Shown piece by piece: positions 1 through 10,870 of a stretch of DNA of 64,000 bases. Below the pieces are notes generated by a model. That model had not been told where the DNA came from. It worked only from the letters and a program-made list of their open reading frames with translations, and made no database searches. The position numbers were made by a program, and so were the translations under genes. Origin of the DNA: Adiantum capillus-veneris (Eukaryota; Streptophyta; Polypodiopsida; Polypodiales; Pteridaceae). Every line of letters begins with the position of its first letter. Within the stretch, counting starts at the first letter, position 1. The DNA is taken from assembly GCA_014529385.2 (NCBI GenBank), contig CM043962.1, positions 91,132,680 to 91,196,679 of the forward strand, read 5' to 3'.

Positions 1-70
1 GACCGCCGGCCCTAGCTAGGTATGCGGTGCCTCCCTCAGAGAAGCTCGTGATGTTGAGGTAAGTCACAAT
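1..70 (-). repeat. Foldback repeat, copy 1 arm, split by Copia A
   Basis: This is the end of a GC-rich loop and one arm of a foldback repeat that recurs at 4628-4918 and 16940-17218. It shares the CCTAGCTAGGTATG core, the GCGGTGCCTCCC box and the TGATGTTGAGGTAAGTCACA stretch. The arm continues after Copia A at 3532 (GTGGGAATTATTGTGAGAA) and then diverges near 3550. The remaining arm lies before the window. Strand is nominal because the repeat is nearly palindromic. Confidence 0.75.
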
Positions 71-262
71 TGTTGGGGTATAAAGCCCAATGTGGTCGCC
101 CAGGTGAGTGGGCGGGCCGCCAGGTATGTACACATATTCTTTTGTAAAAACCTAATAAGAACTCACTATGCTCTACACATTACAGTAGAGCGAGTTCACC
201 ATATCGTCGTGCTCTTATTCTCGCACTCTCTCTCGCGTCGCACTTCCGCTCATACTCCTTCA
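71..262 (+). repeat. 5' LTR of Copia A
   Basis: 192 bp, starting TGTTGGGGTATAAAGCCC and ending CTCCTTCA. It is directly followed by AC and the primer-binding site. It differs from the 3' LTR by about five substitutions and from the Copia B LTRs by a similar amount. Confidence 0.92.
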
Positions 263-264
263 AC

Positions 265-276
265 TGGTATCAGAGC
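265..276 (+). other. Primer-binding site of Copia A
   Basis: TGGTATCAGAGC, complementary to the 3' end of plant initiator tRNA-Met, two bases after the 5' LTR. This is the usual minus-strand DNA primer site of plant Copia elements. Confidence 0.9.
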
Positions 277-383
277 TCAGATCGAGGCTCGGGGCAGCAT
301 TGCACGAGGCTAGAGTCACCAGCTCAGATTGGAGTGAAATTCGATAGGCAAAGACACGGCCCAAGGGGATAAAACCAGAAGAT

Positions 384-2163
384 ATGGACGAAGATGAATG
401 GAGCGAAATGGATGAATTGGCACTTTCTACCATTATGTTGACTTTGGCAGAAAGCGTTTACTTCAATGTAGCAGACGAGATGTCAGCTTATCAAGCATGC
501 TTAAAGCTGAGTGATCTTTATGAGAAGCAGAGTGCAGCTTCACAGGTATACTGGCTTAAGAAGCTTGTTGACTTGAAGATGAAAGAAGGGACACCTATGT
601 CCAATCATCTGAATGAATTCAACACAATCTATAGTCAGCTGTCAGCTCAAGGTGTCAAGTTTGATGAACCTGTTAGAGCTATGTTCCTGTTGATCACATT
701 GCCAGAAAGTTGGGACACTTTTCGCACAACTTTGAGTAATTCTGCACCTCCAGATAGTTTGAACATAGCAGGTGTAGAAGGAAGTCTACTTACTGAAGAA
801 ACCAATAGAAAGACAATGGACAAAGGCAAAGGAACAGCCTTAGTTGTCAGGGGAAGGACCAAAGAAAAGTACAAAGGTGGAAAGAGGAATCAGTCTCGTA
901 GCAAGTCCCGCAGTGCTAAAGGCAAGAGTGACATAGAATGCTACCATTGTGGCAAGAAAGGTCACATGAAAAGAGACTGCAGAGAATGGAAAGCAGAAAA
1001 AGGCAAAGAGAAAGCTGAAGACCATGGTGAGAAGAACAAGTCCTCATTGAAGATTCAAGAAATAAATGTGACAAACACTGTTGCAGAGGATGACAGTCTA
1101 GTGTCAGGAGACATCTATTTTTTGAAGAATACAATGGACTCAGCTCTTCTTACAGCATCTGATGGAAATGCACTGAGTGACTGGATTATAGACTCAGGGG
1201 CATCACTTCATGTGTCTCCAAACAAGGAGTGGTTTCCCTCTTATGTGACCACTAAAGATCATGTTCTGCTAGGCAATGGGCAGACATGTGAGATCTTAGG
1301 TGTTGGAGATGTTCAATTGAAGTTTCAGAATGGCTCTTCTTTCACGCTGAAGAATGTGAGACATGTTCCCACAATTACAAAGAGCTTGATCAGCACAGGT
1401 TTACTTGATGATGCTGGCTACGTCACCACTTTTGGACAGAACATGTGGAAGATATCCAAGGGTTCTATGACAATAGCACATGGAGTAAAGTCTGGAGAAC
1501 TTTACATGATTTATGTATCAAATGTCTCTAAAAATGTAATCAATGTAATCGAGCCGAACGTTTCTTTGTGGCATAGCCGGTTAGGACATATGTCCAAGAA
1601 GGAAATGGAAATCTTGTCTCGTTCTGGTTATTTGCCTGGCTTTTCATTTAATGATTTTGAATTCTGTGAACATTGTCTGTATGGTAAGCAAACACAACAA
1701 CCATATAAGCATAGAAGCAATAGAAGAGATACACAATTGGCACTTGTTCATAGTGATTTGTGTGGACCTATGCCTAACCTATCTCTAGGGGGAGCTTCTT
1801 ACTTTATGACATTTATAGATGATTACTCGAGGAAAGTATGGGTTTACTTTCTCAAGCACAAGAATGAAGCGTTTGGTGTTTTCAAAACGTTTGTGACACT
1901 TGTGGAGAATCAGAGTGGCAAGAAGCTTAAATGCTTACGCACTGACAATGGTGGAGAGTATGTTTCAAAGGCCTTTCAGGACTTTTGTGAGTCAAAAGGT
2001 ATAAAATGTGAACTTATTGCTCCTTACAATCCTCCTCAAAATGGTGTTGCTGAGAGGATGAATAGGACCATACAAGAGAAGGTCAGAAGTATGTTCTCTA
2101 ATGCACAGCTGCCAAATGGGTTTTGGGCTGAAGCTGTTTCAACAGCTGTTCATCTTGTAAAGA
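384..2163 (+). pseudogene. Copia A gag-protease-integrase, truncated at both ends
   Basis: An open frame from 384 encodes gag, aspartic protease and the front of integrase. Visible motifs are the CCHC zinc knuckle CYHCGKKGHMKRDC (about residues 186-199), protease WIIDSGASLHVSP (about 267-279), the integrase HHCC finger (HSRLGHM then CEHCLYGKQ) and the core residues in HSDLCGPM, RTDNGGEY and NGVAERMNRT. The Asp-Asp-Glu triad is therefore present up to the break. The true start codon of the family, seen in Copia B as MAGSQDTALYN, is deleted: the frame starts inside gag at MDEDEW. The reading frame leaves the element's sense sequence near 2163, where an inverted segment begins, and stops at 2201 in unrelated codons. 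It is non-functional as a polyprotein. Confidence 0.9.
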
Positions 2164-2355
2164 CCGGAGTCCTTCATTTGCACTGCTTCCTTGTAACATG
2201 AAGGCTCATTGCAATCAGCCAACATGACATAGTTCATAGATGGAACAAACCTATCAGGAGGTCGCATGATACGTCCAGATCTACGCACAATAGGTGGCTC
2301 AGGCTCAGCCATAACCTGTGGTTCCAATCTATCCTGTCCTTGCTCCTCTTGAGCC
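2164..2355 (-). other. Inverted internal segment of Copia A
   Basis: This 192-bp block lies in the opposite orientation to the rest of the element. It matches the plus strand of Copia B at about 22959-23150. Read on the minus strand it encodes the spacer between integrase and reverse transcriptase (RRSGRIMRPPDRFVPS, then CNEPSCYKEAVQMKDSG). The flanking sense sequence jumps from integrase (near 23500 in B) to late reverse transcriptase (near 22330 in B), so about 1.2 kb is replaced by this fragment. Confidence 0.87.
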
Positions 2356-2359
2356 AGCT

Positions 2360-3245
2360 GTTTGACATGAAAGACATGGGTGAGGCAAGTCATATACTTG
2401 GTATGCGCATTGAAAGAGACAGATGAAAGAAGTTGATTTGGTTGTCTCAAACAGAGTATATTGACAAGGTTTTGCAACGTTTCAATATGGAGAAGGAAAA
2501 GGCATTGAGTGTTCCATTGCCACCATATGTGAAACTTAGCAAACAAGATTGTCCTGTGTCTGAGGAAGAACAGGCTGAAATGGATAAGATTCCATATGCG
2601 TCTGCAGTGGGTAGTTTGATGTATGCAATGATTGCTACTCGCCCAGACATTGCATTTGTAGTGGGAGTAGTAAGTCGATACATGTCAAACCCAGGTAAGA
2701 AACATTGGGAGGCAGTGAAAGGAATATTGAGATACCTGAAAGCTACAAAGAGTATACGTATATGCTATGGGAGTCAGGAGCTAAGTGTAAAGGGTTTTAC
2801 AGACTTAGATTATGCAGGTGACTTAGACAACCGAAGGTCTACGTCAGGGTATGTCTTTACATTGGCTGGTGGAGCAGTATCATGGTGTTCTAGATTACAA
2901 GATTGTGTTACTCAGTCTACTACAGAGGCTGAATATGTTGCAACATCAGAGGCATGCAAAGAATCAATTTGGCTTAATCGACTAGTAACAGATTTGGGAA
3001 TCAAAGAAGAGATGCCTGTGTTATATTGTGATAGTCAAAGTGCTATACAATTGGCTCGCAATCCAGTTTATCACTCAAAGACAAAGCATGTGGATGTAAA
3101 GTATCATTTCATCAGGGAAATGCTCGAGGATAAGCAACTTCAGCTTGTCAAAGTTCACACCATAGAAAATCCTGCTGATCTACTTACAAAAGGACTTCCC
3201 TCAGAGAGATTTGCGCATTTTCGCAAGCAGTTAGGTGTAGAGTAG
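2360..3245 (+). pseudogene. Copia A reverse-transcriptase tail and RNase H
   Basis: Sense sequence resumes at the KSFDMKDMG-equivalent part of reverse transcriptase and runs through the C-terminal connection and RNase H to the end of the polyprotein. Recognisable blocks are IWLSQTEYIDKVLQRF, the TRPDIAF...GVVSRYM block, FTDLDYAGDLDNRRSTSGY, QSTTEAEYVA and the DSQSAIQLARNPVYHSKTKH block. The catalytic YVDD motif lies in the deleted part. A TGA near 2424 replaces a serine codon found in Copia B, so the open part begins at 2433. In RNase H, DSDYAG of Copia B reads DLDYAG here, an S to L change. The fragment cannot act as a polymerase. Confidence 0.88.
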
Positions 3246-3320
3246 TACATCACTTCTCTACATCTCTTGTATATTAGCTTGTATAGTAGCTTCTCTCACA
3301 CTTAAAGTACCACATTGGAC

Positions 3321-3334
3321 TTTAAGTGGGAGGT
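3321..3334 (+). other. Polypurine tract of Copia A
   Basis: TTTAAGTGGGAGGT immediately precedes the 3' LTR. The same sequence, reversed, precedes the 3' LTR of Copia B at 21360-21373. This is the plus-strand DNA primer region. Confidence 0.85.
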
Positions 3335-3526
3335 TGTTAGGGTATAAAGCCCAATGTGGTCGCCGAGGTGAGTGGGCGGGCCGCTAGGTATGTACACATA
3401 TTCTTTTGTAAAAACCTAATAAGAACTCACTATGCTCTACACATTACAGTAGAGCGAGTTCACCATATCGTCGTGCTCTTCTTCTCGCACTCTCTCTCGC
3501 GTCGCACTTCCGCTCGTACTCCTTCA
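3335..3526 (+). repeat. 3' LTR of Copia A
   Basis: 192 bp, TGTTAGGGTATAAAG to CTCCTTCA, followed by the target-site duplicate ACAAT (3527-3531). It has the same length as the 5' LTR, with about five mismatches. Confidence 0.92.
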
Positions 3527-3545
3527 ACAATGTGGGAATTATTGT

Positions 3546-4627
3546 GAGAAAGGGGCAAAGCTTGGAAATTAAGAGGCAGTGCTACCGTGATTGGTTGGAA
3601 GAGACAGGGGGAACACAAGTAGGTCTGAGGCAATAGCGTAGGACAACTCTGAGACGATATTGGTGAGACAAAGGGAGCGCACATAGGTCCGAGCAATCGC
3701 ATATAATAGCTTCCATTATGTGGGTGGTGACGCAGATGAAGGCACATGGGGCAGATCTCTACGTGGGAACTAGGGAGAGATGGGAGGCTTTAGGTTTGCT
3801 AAACGTAACTAGAGGGAGTCTCCTCGATGAGTTAATGAATAAGTTCAAATTAGACCGAGTAGTAGTAGTAGGGGGGCCTCCATGGGAGGTTATCATTGGA
3901 CCGAGTAGGGGAGCATTAAATAGATGATAGGATTCATAGGTACATGCATAATTGTTTTTCCTCATGTTTGTGATTTTGATGAGATAGCATTTAAGAGTTG
4001 GTAACATAAATGCTGATTGGTGGGGGCACCATAACACTATGTGATAAGGGTATGAAGGGCAGCGGTGAAGGACTCAAATTGATTCTAGCTCACAATGAGA
4101 ACAGTCTGCTAAGAAGAATCAAAAGACTCCTAGTGTTTTTGGGTCCCAAAAGAAATTATGTAATTTGTACGGTAAGCGTAAATACTTTACCTTTGCTCCA
4201 TTTAGATATTGTTAGGGTAAAGGGGCCAATTAAAAATTGGATCCGTGGCCCCCCAAGTTTATAATAGTTTTGAACCAATATTTGGGACAACAAGAGCCTA
4301 CTGGTGGAGTGGATAGCATTAAGATCTAGGTTCAAAAATCTTGCTAGTGACATTGGCTCTCTATTCACCCAAGTGTGGCTCCCTTCACAGAGCCATTTTT
4401 GTTACACTACAAATTTTTTGTTGTTGTATTGCGTCTTGTGCACGTCTCAAATCAAAGCGTCGCTTTTATGGTGTGTGCGCCTTGCAACACTCTTCCGATT
4501 GAGCTTCTCATATTGAAAATTTGTGAAGCTGGAGGCACTTCAAAATTTGGCTTACTTCTTAGGCGGCCTTAACTTGGACCCTTCACCCTACATGCCATTT
4601 ACATGCTCCACTAGGTTGCAACCTCGG
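3546..4627. other. Intergenic stretch, nothing recognised
   Basis: No family motif was found in either strand. Open frames are short and lack codon structure. The only local structure is a 7-bp inverted repeat GGGGCCA...TGGCCCC around 4221-4255. Confidence 0.5.
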
Positions 4628-4918
4628 CACAAGAAGATTTAGAAATTTTTTGATATAGGAAAACGGAGTTTGTTACAATGTTTTTCATACAATACACAAC
4701 ATCATGAGCTTTTGCTCGAGAGGCACCGCATACCTAGTTAGGTACATTTGGGGGTAGGGGACCCCGCCCCCCCCCCCCCCCCCCCCTTGGGGCCGGCGAT
4801 CCCCTGCCCCCAATCGTACCTAGCTAGGTATGCAGTGCCTCCCCTCACCTAAGCTCAAGATGTTGAGGTAAGTCACAATGTGGGAATTATTCTGAGAATT
4901 TGTCTAAAACTTCTTGTG
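4628..4918. repeat. Foldback / terminal-inverted-repeat element, copy 2
   Basis: 291 bp with long inverted arms. The left end CACAAGAAGATTTAG pairs with the right end CTAAAACTTCTTGTG. The inner arms share GAGGCACCGCATACCTAG and its complement around a loop that contains a run of about 20 C (4767-4786). It encodes nothing. The ends resemble the CACTACAAGAAA ends of plant CACTA elements, but no clean target duplication was found, so the family is uncertain. The segment at 4873-4900 shows the empty target sequence of Copia A. Confidence 0.8.
4767..4786. repeat. C homopolymer run
   Basis: About 20 consecutive C in the loop of the foldback repeat. The length may be unreliable because of assembly or sequencing slippage. 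Confidence 0.8.
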
Positions 4919-5099
4919 CTGAGGCTTCGTCCTGGCATTGAGATGCGGAGGTGCACTCAGCCTTGCAAGGCACTGGGCACACTCATGATCCACTACTATA
5001 GCAAGGCTAGCACTCAAGTGCATGCCTTGAGCTGCGGGCTCCCACTCATGGCCTGCTACCATGTAGTGTGCTGCTTAAATGAGGATGCATCGTCAGGGG

Positions 5100-5101
<2 letters not shown>

Positions 5102-5136
<35 letters not shown>
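5102..5136. repeat. (CT)n microsatellite
   Basis: About 17 CT units, uninterrupted. Confidence 0.95.
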
Positions 5137-5138
<2 letters not shown>

Positions 5139-5485
5139 CAATAGGCACTAACCTTTTGACAACAGAAAAAATCTCTCCCGTAGCTGTGATGCATTGTTGC
5201 CAGCGCCAGCACTTTGCAGCAGCATAAAGTTGGAGTGAGAAGCAATGCCGGGTCAAAGGATGCGGGCATGCAAGAAGAGGAGCTACTTTGCTAGCAGGAG
5301 GTGATAAGGTTCCCTCGATGCTCTCCCTGTCATTTTTCTTGTAGAACGGCAGCCAGGGATTGTCTCTCTCGCTCTCTCACCGTTTCTCTCTCTCTCTCTC
5401 TCAAAAATGGTGTCAGCTTCTCGGCCGCCAGGATAGCCATCTACCAGGAATCCACCTCGATATAGTTAAAGGGGGCAATAAGAGC

Positions 5486-5755
5486 ATGGTCACGCGAGGC
5501 TTAGTTAGAACTAAGCCCTGACAACCTCTGACAGGCGCTCAACATGGCCACTGTCGGCAGTAGGTAGAGAGAGGAACAGCAAGTCGCAAGCAGGAGAGAG
5601 AGAGAGCTGGCGCTGACCGGTAATGGGTGGGTAAGTTTGTGTGACTATGCCTTTTTAGGCATAGTTAGCTTACTAAGCCGGTGAAGCTGCGAAAAGCTAA
5701 CGCACGTCAGACATTGCCGGCTCAGCTTATGAAAAACTAAGCTTCGCGTGACCAT
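5486..5755. repeat. MITE-like inverted repeat
   Basis: The left end ATGGTCACGCGAGGCTTAGT (5486-5505) is matched in reverse complement at the right end (5735-5755), with a perfect 10-bp core GGTCACGCGA/TCGCGTGACC. The total is about 270 bp and non-coding. An internal hairpin pairs ACTATGCC (5644-5651) with GGCATAGT (5658-5665). Size and structure suit a miniature inverted-repeat transposable element. No clear target duplication was seen, so the superfamily is left open. Confidence 0.65.
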
Positions 5756-6491
5756 AGCCCAACGGGCAGGTGTCCAATACGTATTAGAACATCGTCAAAT
5801 TAAACATCAAATGTCTTTAAGATTCTTGAAACTCATGATGCAAATAGCATTGGAAATGAAGAGCTCTTTAAATGAGCTTTCTTTTCACGCAGCCACTTAT
5901 GTTCAAAACTATTCATCATAACAAAAGATTGAATCATATCAACTCAAAATGTCCCACTATTGAATCATGTCGTGACGACATATTGAGCCGATTCGACATA
6001 CTATTAATTAATTAAACGCATAGATTCCATTTCTCTCTTTGGATAAACTAAGACCTCTCCCTTTGACACAGTTCCTGTGCGCAGTTCTTGCGCTCAGCTC
6101 CCATGACGATGAGATCCTTTTCGTCGGGTCCGATCTCTACCTAAGTCTATCGCTCTCCACCCCAGCCTAGCATTGTGCGCATCTGCTCCACTGCACTGGA
6201 CACAGCAAAACGTTGCCAGCGATGCCTTGCCAAGCACTGTATCGAGTGTGCATTCAACCCTGCCTCCGTATCCCCTGGCTCTGTTTCTCCCTTCGCTGCC
6301 CTGCGCTCCAACAAGGTGCAGCTGCCTACACACATTGTCCGCCTTGCGTGGCCTTCCATACCTTGCCTGCCGAGCACACCAGTGCGACCATCGCCTTGCA
6401 ACGAAAACAGAGACGCAAACTTGCAGCTCGGACATGCGTGATTCTCTTCTGCCCATGCTAGCACTGCCAACCTTGGACAACGGCCAGCACG

Positions 6492-6495
<4 letters not shown>
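5756..6495. other. Non-coding stretch
   Basis: No supported gene. The long open frames at 6094-6755 on both strands are low-complexity readings through the adjoining CT/GT repeat and lack any domain. Confidence 0.5.

Positions 6496-6572
<77 letters not shown>
6496..6572. repeat. Compound (CT)n(TG)n microsatellite
   Basis: About 17 CT units followed directly by about 21 TG units. Confidence 0.95.
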
Positions 6573-6573
<1 letters not shown>

Positions 6574-7011
6574 CACGAGGGACGCGTCGACGACGGCCAG
6601 CACCAAGGCTCTCTCTCTCTTCTCTCTCTCTCCTTGCCTCTGACACGTACGATCTCCATCCCTTTTCCCCTCAAAAGATGCGAGCATCTTCCAAGATACC
6701 CCAAAATTTGACATGCTTCCAAAATTATAGCAACATACTGGATTCTACGTTATAAGTGGCCTTATATTGATCACTTTACCCTAGCTATAAAAAAATTAAG
6801 GGCTCCATGCCACGATCCACCTAGCAGCATCTTGATTCTTAATAACGACCATCTATTAGAATCTTAGAAAGAGAGAGAGGCTATAGTGTTGAAGCTAGGT
6901 CAAAGGCATTATTCTATGCTTGCAGTTGCATGTGGTGACCCTAGCATCCCACTACAACATCGACAATTCAAGCCCTTCCCCCGAATCTCCATTGCTTGAT
7001 CCCCCTCCTCC

Positions 7012-7014
<3 letters not shown>

Positions 7015-7058
<44 letters not shown>
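7015..7058. repeat. (CT)n microsatellite
   Basis: About 22 CT units. A shorter CT tract follows at 7232-7258. Confidence 0.95.
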
Positions 7059-7061
<3 letters not shown>

Positions 7062-7804
7062 TTCGTTTCATTCCGTTCCATTTCACTTTAGCTCAATACA
7101 GTGTCAATTTTTTAGTTTTCAGTTTTTCAGTCTTTTACATAGACATTGTATCAGATTCACGATTTGTAAACTCTTTTGTCTCATAGGTCACTTTGGCCTT
7201 TTAAGACGTTATTATATCATTTTATTTCATTTCTCTCTCTCTCTCTCTCTCTCTCTCTACAAAATTATAGCCATAGCAAAAGCAATGTTTAAACTCCTCC
7301 TCTAGCATTCTAAAAAGGCAACCATGTTTCAAGGTTTGCAGATGTTTTCAGGGTTTGCAAACAACATGTATAGTTTTACAATTCTTCGGCAATTTTAATC
7401 GCTTAAAAATACACAAACCGAGGTTTTCTTGCAGACACCGCTCCCTTTGCTATGACAAAATTCCCTCTCTCTCGTACTCAAGTCCACCAAAAATTCAAAT
7501 TTTGATCCTTATTGTTTTTAATAAACATATAAAAATAAAAGATATAAAGAAAATTGTAGAGTTACTATATCCCTCCCAGTGTTCGAAAAAAGATCGAGGT
7601 TTAGTGTATTGAATATAAAAATAAAATATGTAAAGAAAATTATAGAGCTACTATATCCCATCCAATGTTTAAAAAAATTGGGGTTTAGTGTATTTTAACC
7701 AATTAAAATTGCAAAATCCCGGCTAGGCTTTGAGATTGCCGGCAAAAGCTCAAAATCGAAAAGGGTGGCCTTATAATTTTCTTTGTTTGGCAAGCAATTT
7801 CAAA

Positions 7805-7809
<5 letters not shown>

Positions 7810-7842
<33 letters not shown>
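7810..7842. repeat. (CT)n microsatellite with C-rich tail
   Basis: About 16 CT units followed by CCCTCCCTCTCT and a run of C. Confidence 0.95.
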
Positions 7843-7846
<4 letters not shown>

Positions 7847-8524
7847 CCTCTCTCCCCCCCCCCCCTCCTCTTGGGATTTCTTTTATGACATCTTTGTTTC
7901 TCTCCTTCTTTTGTGTCTGGGTGTTTGTGTCTGATGTTAGGTGTATATAGCATGACCATTTCTTCTAGGACTGTGAACAAAGTTTGGTGAATACCGAAAT
8001 ATGTTGGTGTTAATCAAGGTTGTGAATTCATTCATTTGTGTTCTATTTAACCTCTCCTATATTGTGAGGTCCAAAGATGACCACATAATAGCTTTGAGGT
8101 TCCTTGGACATTGTCATGAAACCCATGTATATCCTATTCTATATACTCTATTAATAGGCAGGGGCTCCATCCATGTGGCTGCAAGCATGGATGCCCCTAT
8201 CTTTCTCTTCCTCTACCAAAGATGTCGGGCAATCAATTATGCTTCCTTGCCAACATGGCAAGTGCGAGACATCGGCATGGTGCTGCCTTGAATTACGCGC
8301 ACAGTGCTACCCTTGAATTCTAAGTGCATGGCATGGGAGTGCCACACGAGGGTGCTATCCTTGCGGCTACAACTGCAATCACAGTGCCCTTTGAGCTATG
8401 GGTGTATTGTGCTTCATGTGCCAACAACCGGGTCTAGCAAAGTGGCTTGCACATTGCCTCCACCTCATGAGCTACACCCTTGAACTGCAATGGGAGGTGT
8501 CATAGAATTGTGGGGATGAGGGGT

Positions 8525-8527
<3 letters not shown>

Positions 8528-8571
<44 letters not shown>
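8528..8571. repeat. (GA)n microsatellite
   Basis: About 21 GA units. Confidence 0.95.
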
Positions 8572-8574
<3 letters not shown>

Positions 8575-8833
8575 ATTGGTAGCCCTTCAGCACTTGGCAT
8601 GCCTCTCAAGTGCAAAACAAGCAACATATCAAGTTTTCATATTGAGCTTCAGCCGCTCTCCAAGCAAAACTTGACTTGTTTGATTTAGCAAAAGTCTAGT
8701 GTTAAGAATGCAAGACTCACAACATTCTGGCATTGCTCCATAGTGACGATTACTGCTCTATCTTGTATTTGTGTTTGTCTTGTCTTAGGCTTCACTTTTT
8801 TTGGAGACTCCTTGGAACACAATGTGCCTTTCA

Positions 8834-8942
8834 ACATCTAGAGCAATTGGGGGTAGTCTCATCAATTCCTTAGGGATGATAAGGAACCGATGACATCTAG
8901 AGCGATTAGGATAGTCTCATCAATTCCTTAGTGATGATAAAG
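8834..8942 (+). repeat. 59-bp tandem direct repeat
   Basis: ACATCTAGAGCAATTGG...TTAGGGATGATAAGGA (8834-8884) recurs at 8893-8942 with a few substitutions, suggesting a simple local duplication. Function unknown. Confidence 0.8.
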
Positions 8943-9078
8943 ACATTGTTTTTATCCACACATTCATTTACTTTTATGATTCACTAGGATTCTATACGAA
9001 TACAGTATTTTACTATGCTACTTAATCTCAAGGCTATATATGATACTAATTGCACTTTATGAGAGGTTTAGGAAAGAT

Positions 9079-9080
<2 letters not shown>

Positions 9081-9114
<34 letters not shown>
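9081..9114. repeat. (GA)n microsatellite
   Basis: About 17 GA units. Confidence 0.95.
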
Positions 9115-9117
<3 letters not shown>

Positions 9118-9699
9118 ATTTAGGCCAACAATCGATGTTTAATTCCAATTGATAAGGGTAAAATCCCAATTAGAACATACAATTGTATACTCAATAATCT
9201 GACGTTACATATTGCGATTGCTCAATTCCAACCATAAATCAAATCACATCGACTAATTAGCTCAAATCTGATCCAAAATACTCCAACTAGTCCCTCTTTG
9301 CTTGCACAAAAAGATCCTAGGAATTTTTTGTTTTCGGTGAGTAGCCAAACTTTCTTGATCACCAAGAATACGACAAGAGAGATAGAAAGAGAAATTTCAC
9401 CTTCTCCTTCTCTCTTGTTCCTTGCCTTATCCCTCCCCTTCACCACTACAAACCACTATTTCTTCCCCCTATTCTATTGGTTGACATTTGGGTGCTTTAT
9501 CTACAAGATGAAATTAAAGGATTACCAAGGACAAATAAGTAAATGCTTTTCAAAAAGAGCTAATATAAATGACTACCATAGAGCAAGTCTTTTAAGAAAA
9601 CAGGGACGGAACGAAAGGAATTTCTTAAGAATTCAAGGTCTTTTGCAAACATGTTTTAAGATTACTATAGCCTTAAAAACTTGGTAGGGTTGCAAGGAG

Positions 9700-10870
9700 C
9701 TTCTCACAAGCTCGGCCTGTGGCAAGGTGGGCATCGAGCAATGGAGTTGGCTCTTCAAGCATTGTGGGGAAATTGCTTTGGCTTGAGGGGCTAGGGTAGC
9801 CTCGGGAGGGAGGCCCTGAAAGCCATGCTTGTGACATGCTGCTTAGTCTTAGACCCCCCTTTGTGCATCTGCTCTCCTACCCCTCTTGTGGGGGATAAAT
9901 CGTTGTCAAAGGATTTGTGTTCGGTCCAGTGGCATGGAGTACAGACATGGGAAGTCGACGCTCCATGGTGGCACCGATGGATCGGTTGTCATCTGAGCAT
10001 CTTGGTGGTTTTTTGCATAGGGTCCTGGCTCCCCTTGAAAATTCTGTTGTGCTAGTTTGGGTTTGTTGGCTCGGCTATTGTTCAAAGTTTTGCTCATTCT
10101 TTTTTGCTTGGAGAGGTTGAAGGCAGGGCCTCTTTTGGTGGTAGCTGAGGAGTCCTTAGTGGCATCTTCAACCTCTTCAGACCTTCTATGACTGGTGAGG
10201 GAGGCTTGGACTCCCCCCATATGCAAGAGTACGCCCTTTGTTAGCTTGTGGTTCAGTCACCTGGTATGGTTTTTGATCTTGTATTGGTTGGGGCTTTGAT
10301 GTTGTATTGTGGTTTGGATTTGAGTGTATAGTTATTCATTTTGTCGCTCCCGCACTGGTCTAGTGGGGAGTTTGTAATTTGTTGTTTTGGTTAATCTAAT
10401 CTATATTCATGTTTGTGAGTTCGGCGAAAACAAAAAGATGAATGTAGCCAACACCAGATCCGGAGTTCTTTTGTTCGGTTCTGTTTTGGCTCTATGGAGT
10501 GCTGGCTCGGGTCATGAAGTTTGTATGTGGCAGGGGCGGCTTCTTGGTGGCAACCCTGAGCACTCTCTAAGGGTGATAGGGCCCATGGTGTGGTGTTATC
10601 TATTTGGTTTGGTGGCTTGGTCAGGAGACCTCCTTGCAAGAGTTAGATGTAGGCGATGGAAGCTGTTAGATTTTTGGTGGCACCCTTGTGGGCTTTCTTG
10701 ATTATGGTTGCTTTTTTGGTAGGGGTTTGCCTTCATTGTTTAGCAATCTTATGTGGATCCATTGAGCTTATCTTGGTGCCCTAGCTCGGCTTATGAGCAG
10801 GGCCTTTCATGTAATTTTTTTGTTTTTCTTAATATAATATAAATCACTATTGTGAGTTATGGGGAAAAAG
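9700..10870. other. Non-coding stretch with two similar tails
   Basis: Two segments end alike: around 10375-10437 (GTTTTGGTTAATCTAATCTA, then TTTGTGAGTTCGGCGAAAAC) and around 10820-10870 (TTTTTCTTAATATAATATAA, then ATTGTGAGTTATGGGGAAAA). This suggests a diverged duplication of about 450 bp. No open frame with a known domain was seen. Confidence 0.35.

Larger units (their letters stand above)
71..3526 (+). mobile_element. Copia A: Tnt1-type LTR retrotransposon, internally rearranged
   Basis: This is a complete insertion by its ends but a defective element inside. It has two 192-bp LTRs (71-262 and 3335-3526), a tRNA-iMet primer-binding site, a polypurine tract and a perfect 5-bp target-site duplication ACAAT at 66-70 and 3527-3531. 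The uninterrupted target is visible in the two other copies of the foldback repeat. The LTRs differ at about five positions. Compared with Copia B (21168-26116), which belongs to the same family, it has lost the gag start (junction near 360) and the stretch from the integrase C-terminus through most of reverse transcriptase, part of which is back in inverted orientation. It cannot encode a working polyprotein and could only move in trans. Confidence 0.93.
6573..9699. other. Non-coding stretch rich in CT/GA repeats
   Basis: No gene motif on either strand. The stretch holds four long CT or GA tracts listed separately, a shorter CT tract at 7232-7258 and a 59-bp direct repeat at 8834-8942. Confidence 0.5.

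Noticed and set aside
6094-6755. Overlapping open frames of up to 206 codons on both strands
   Set aside because: They are translations of the (CT)n(TG)n microsatellite (runs of SLSL, VCVC, THTH, RERE) with no domain and no codon structure.
9222-10226. Several 70-130 codon frames as possible host genes
   Set aside because: No start context, domain or conserved pattern; typical of random open frames.
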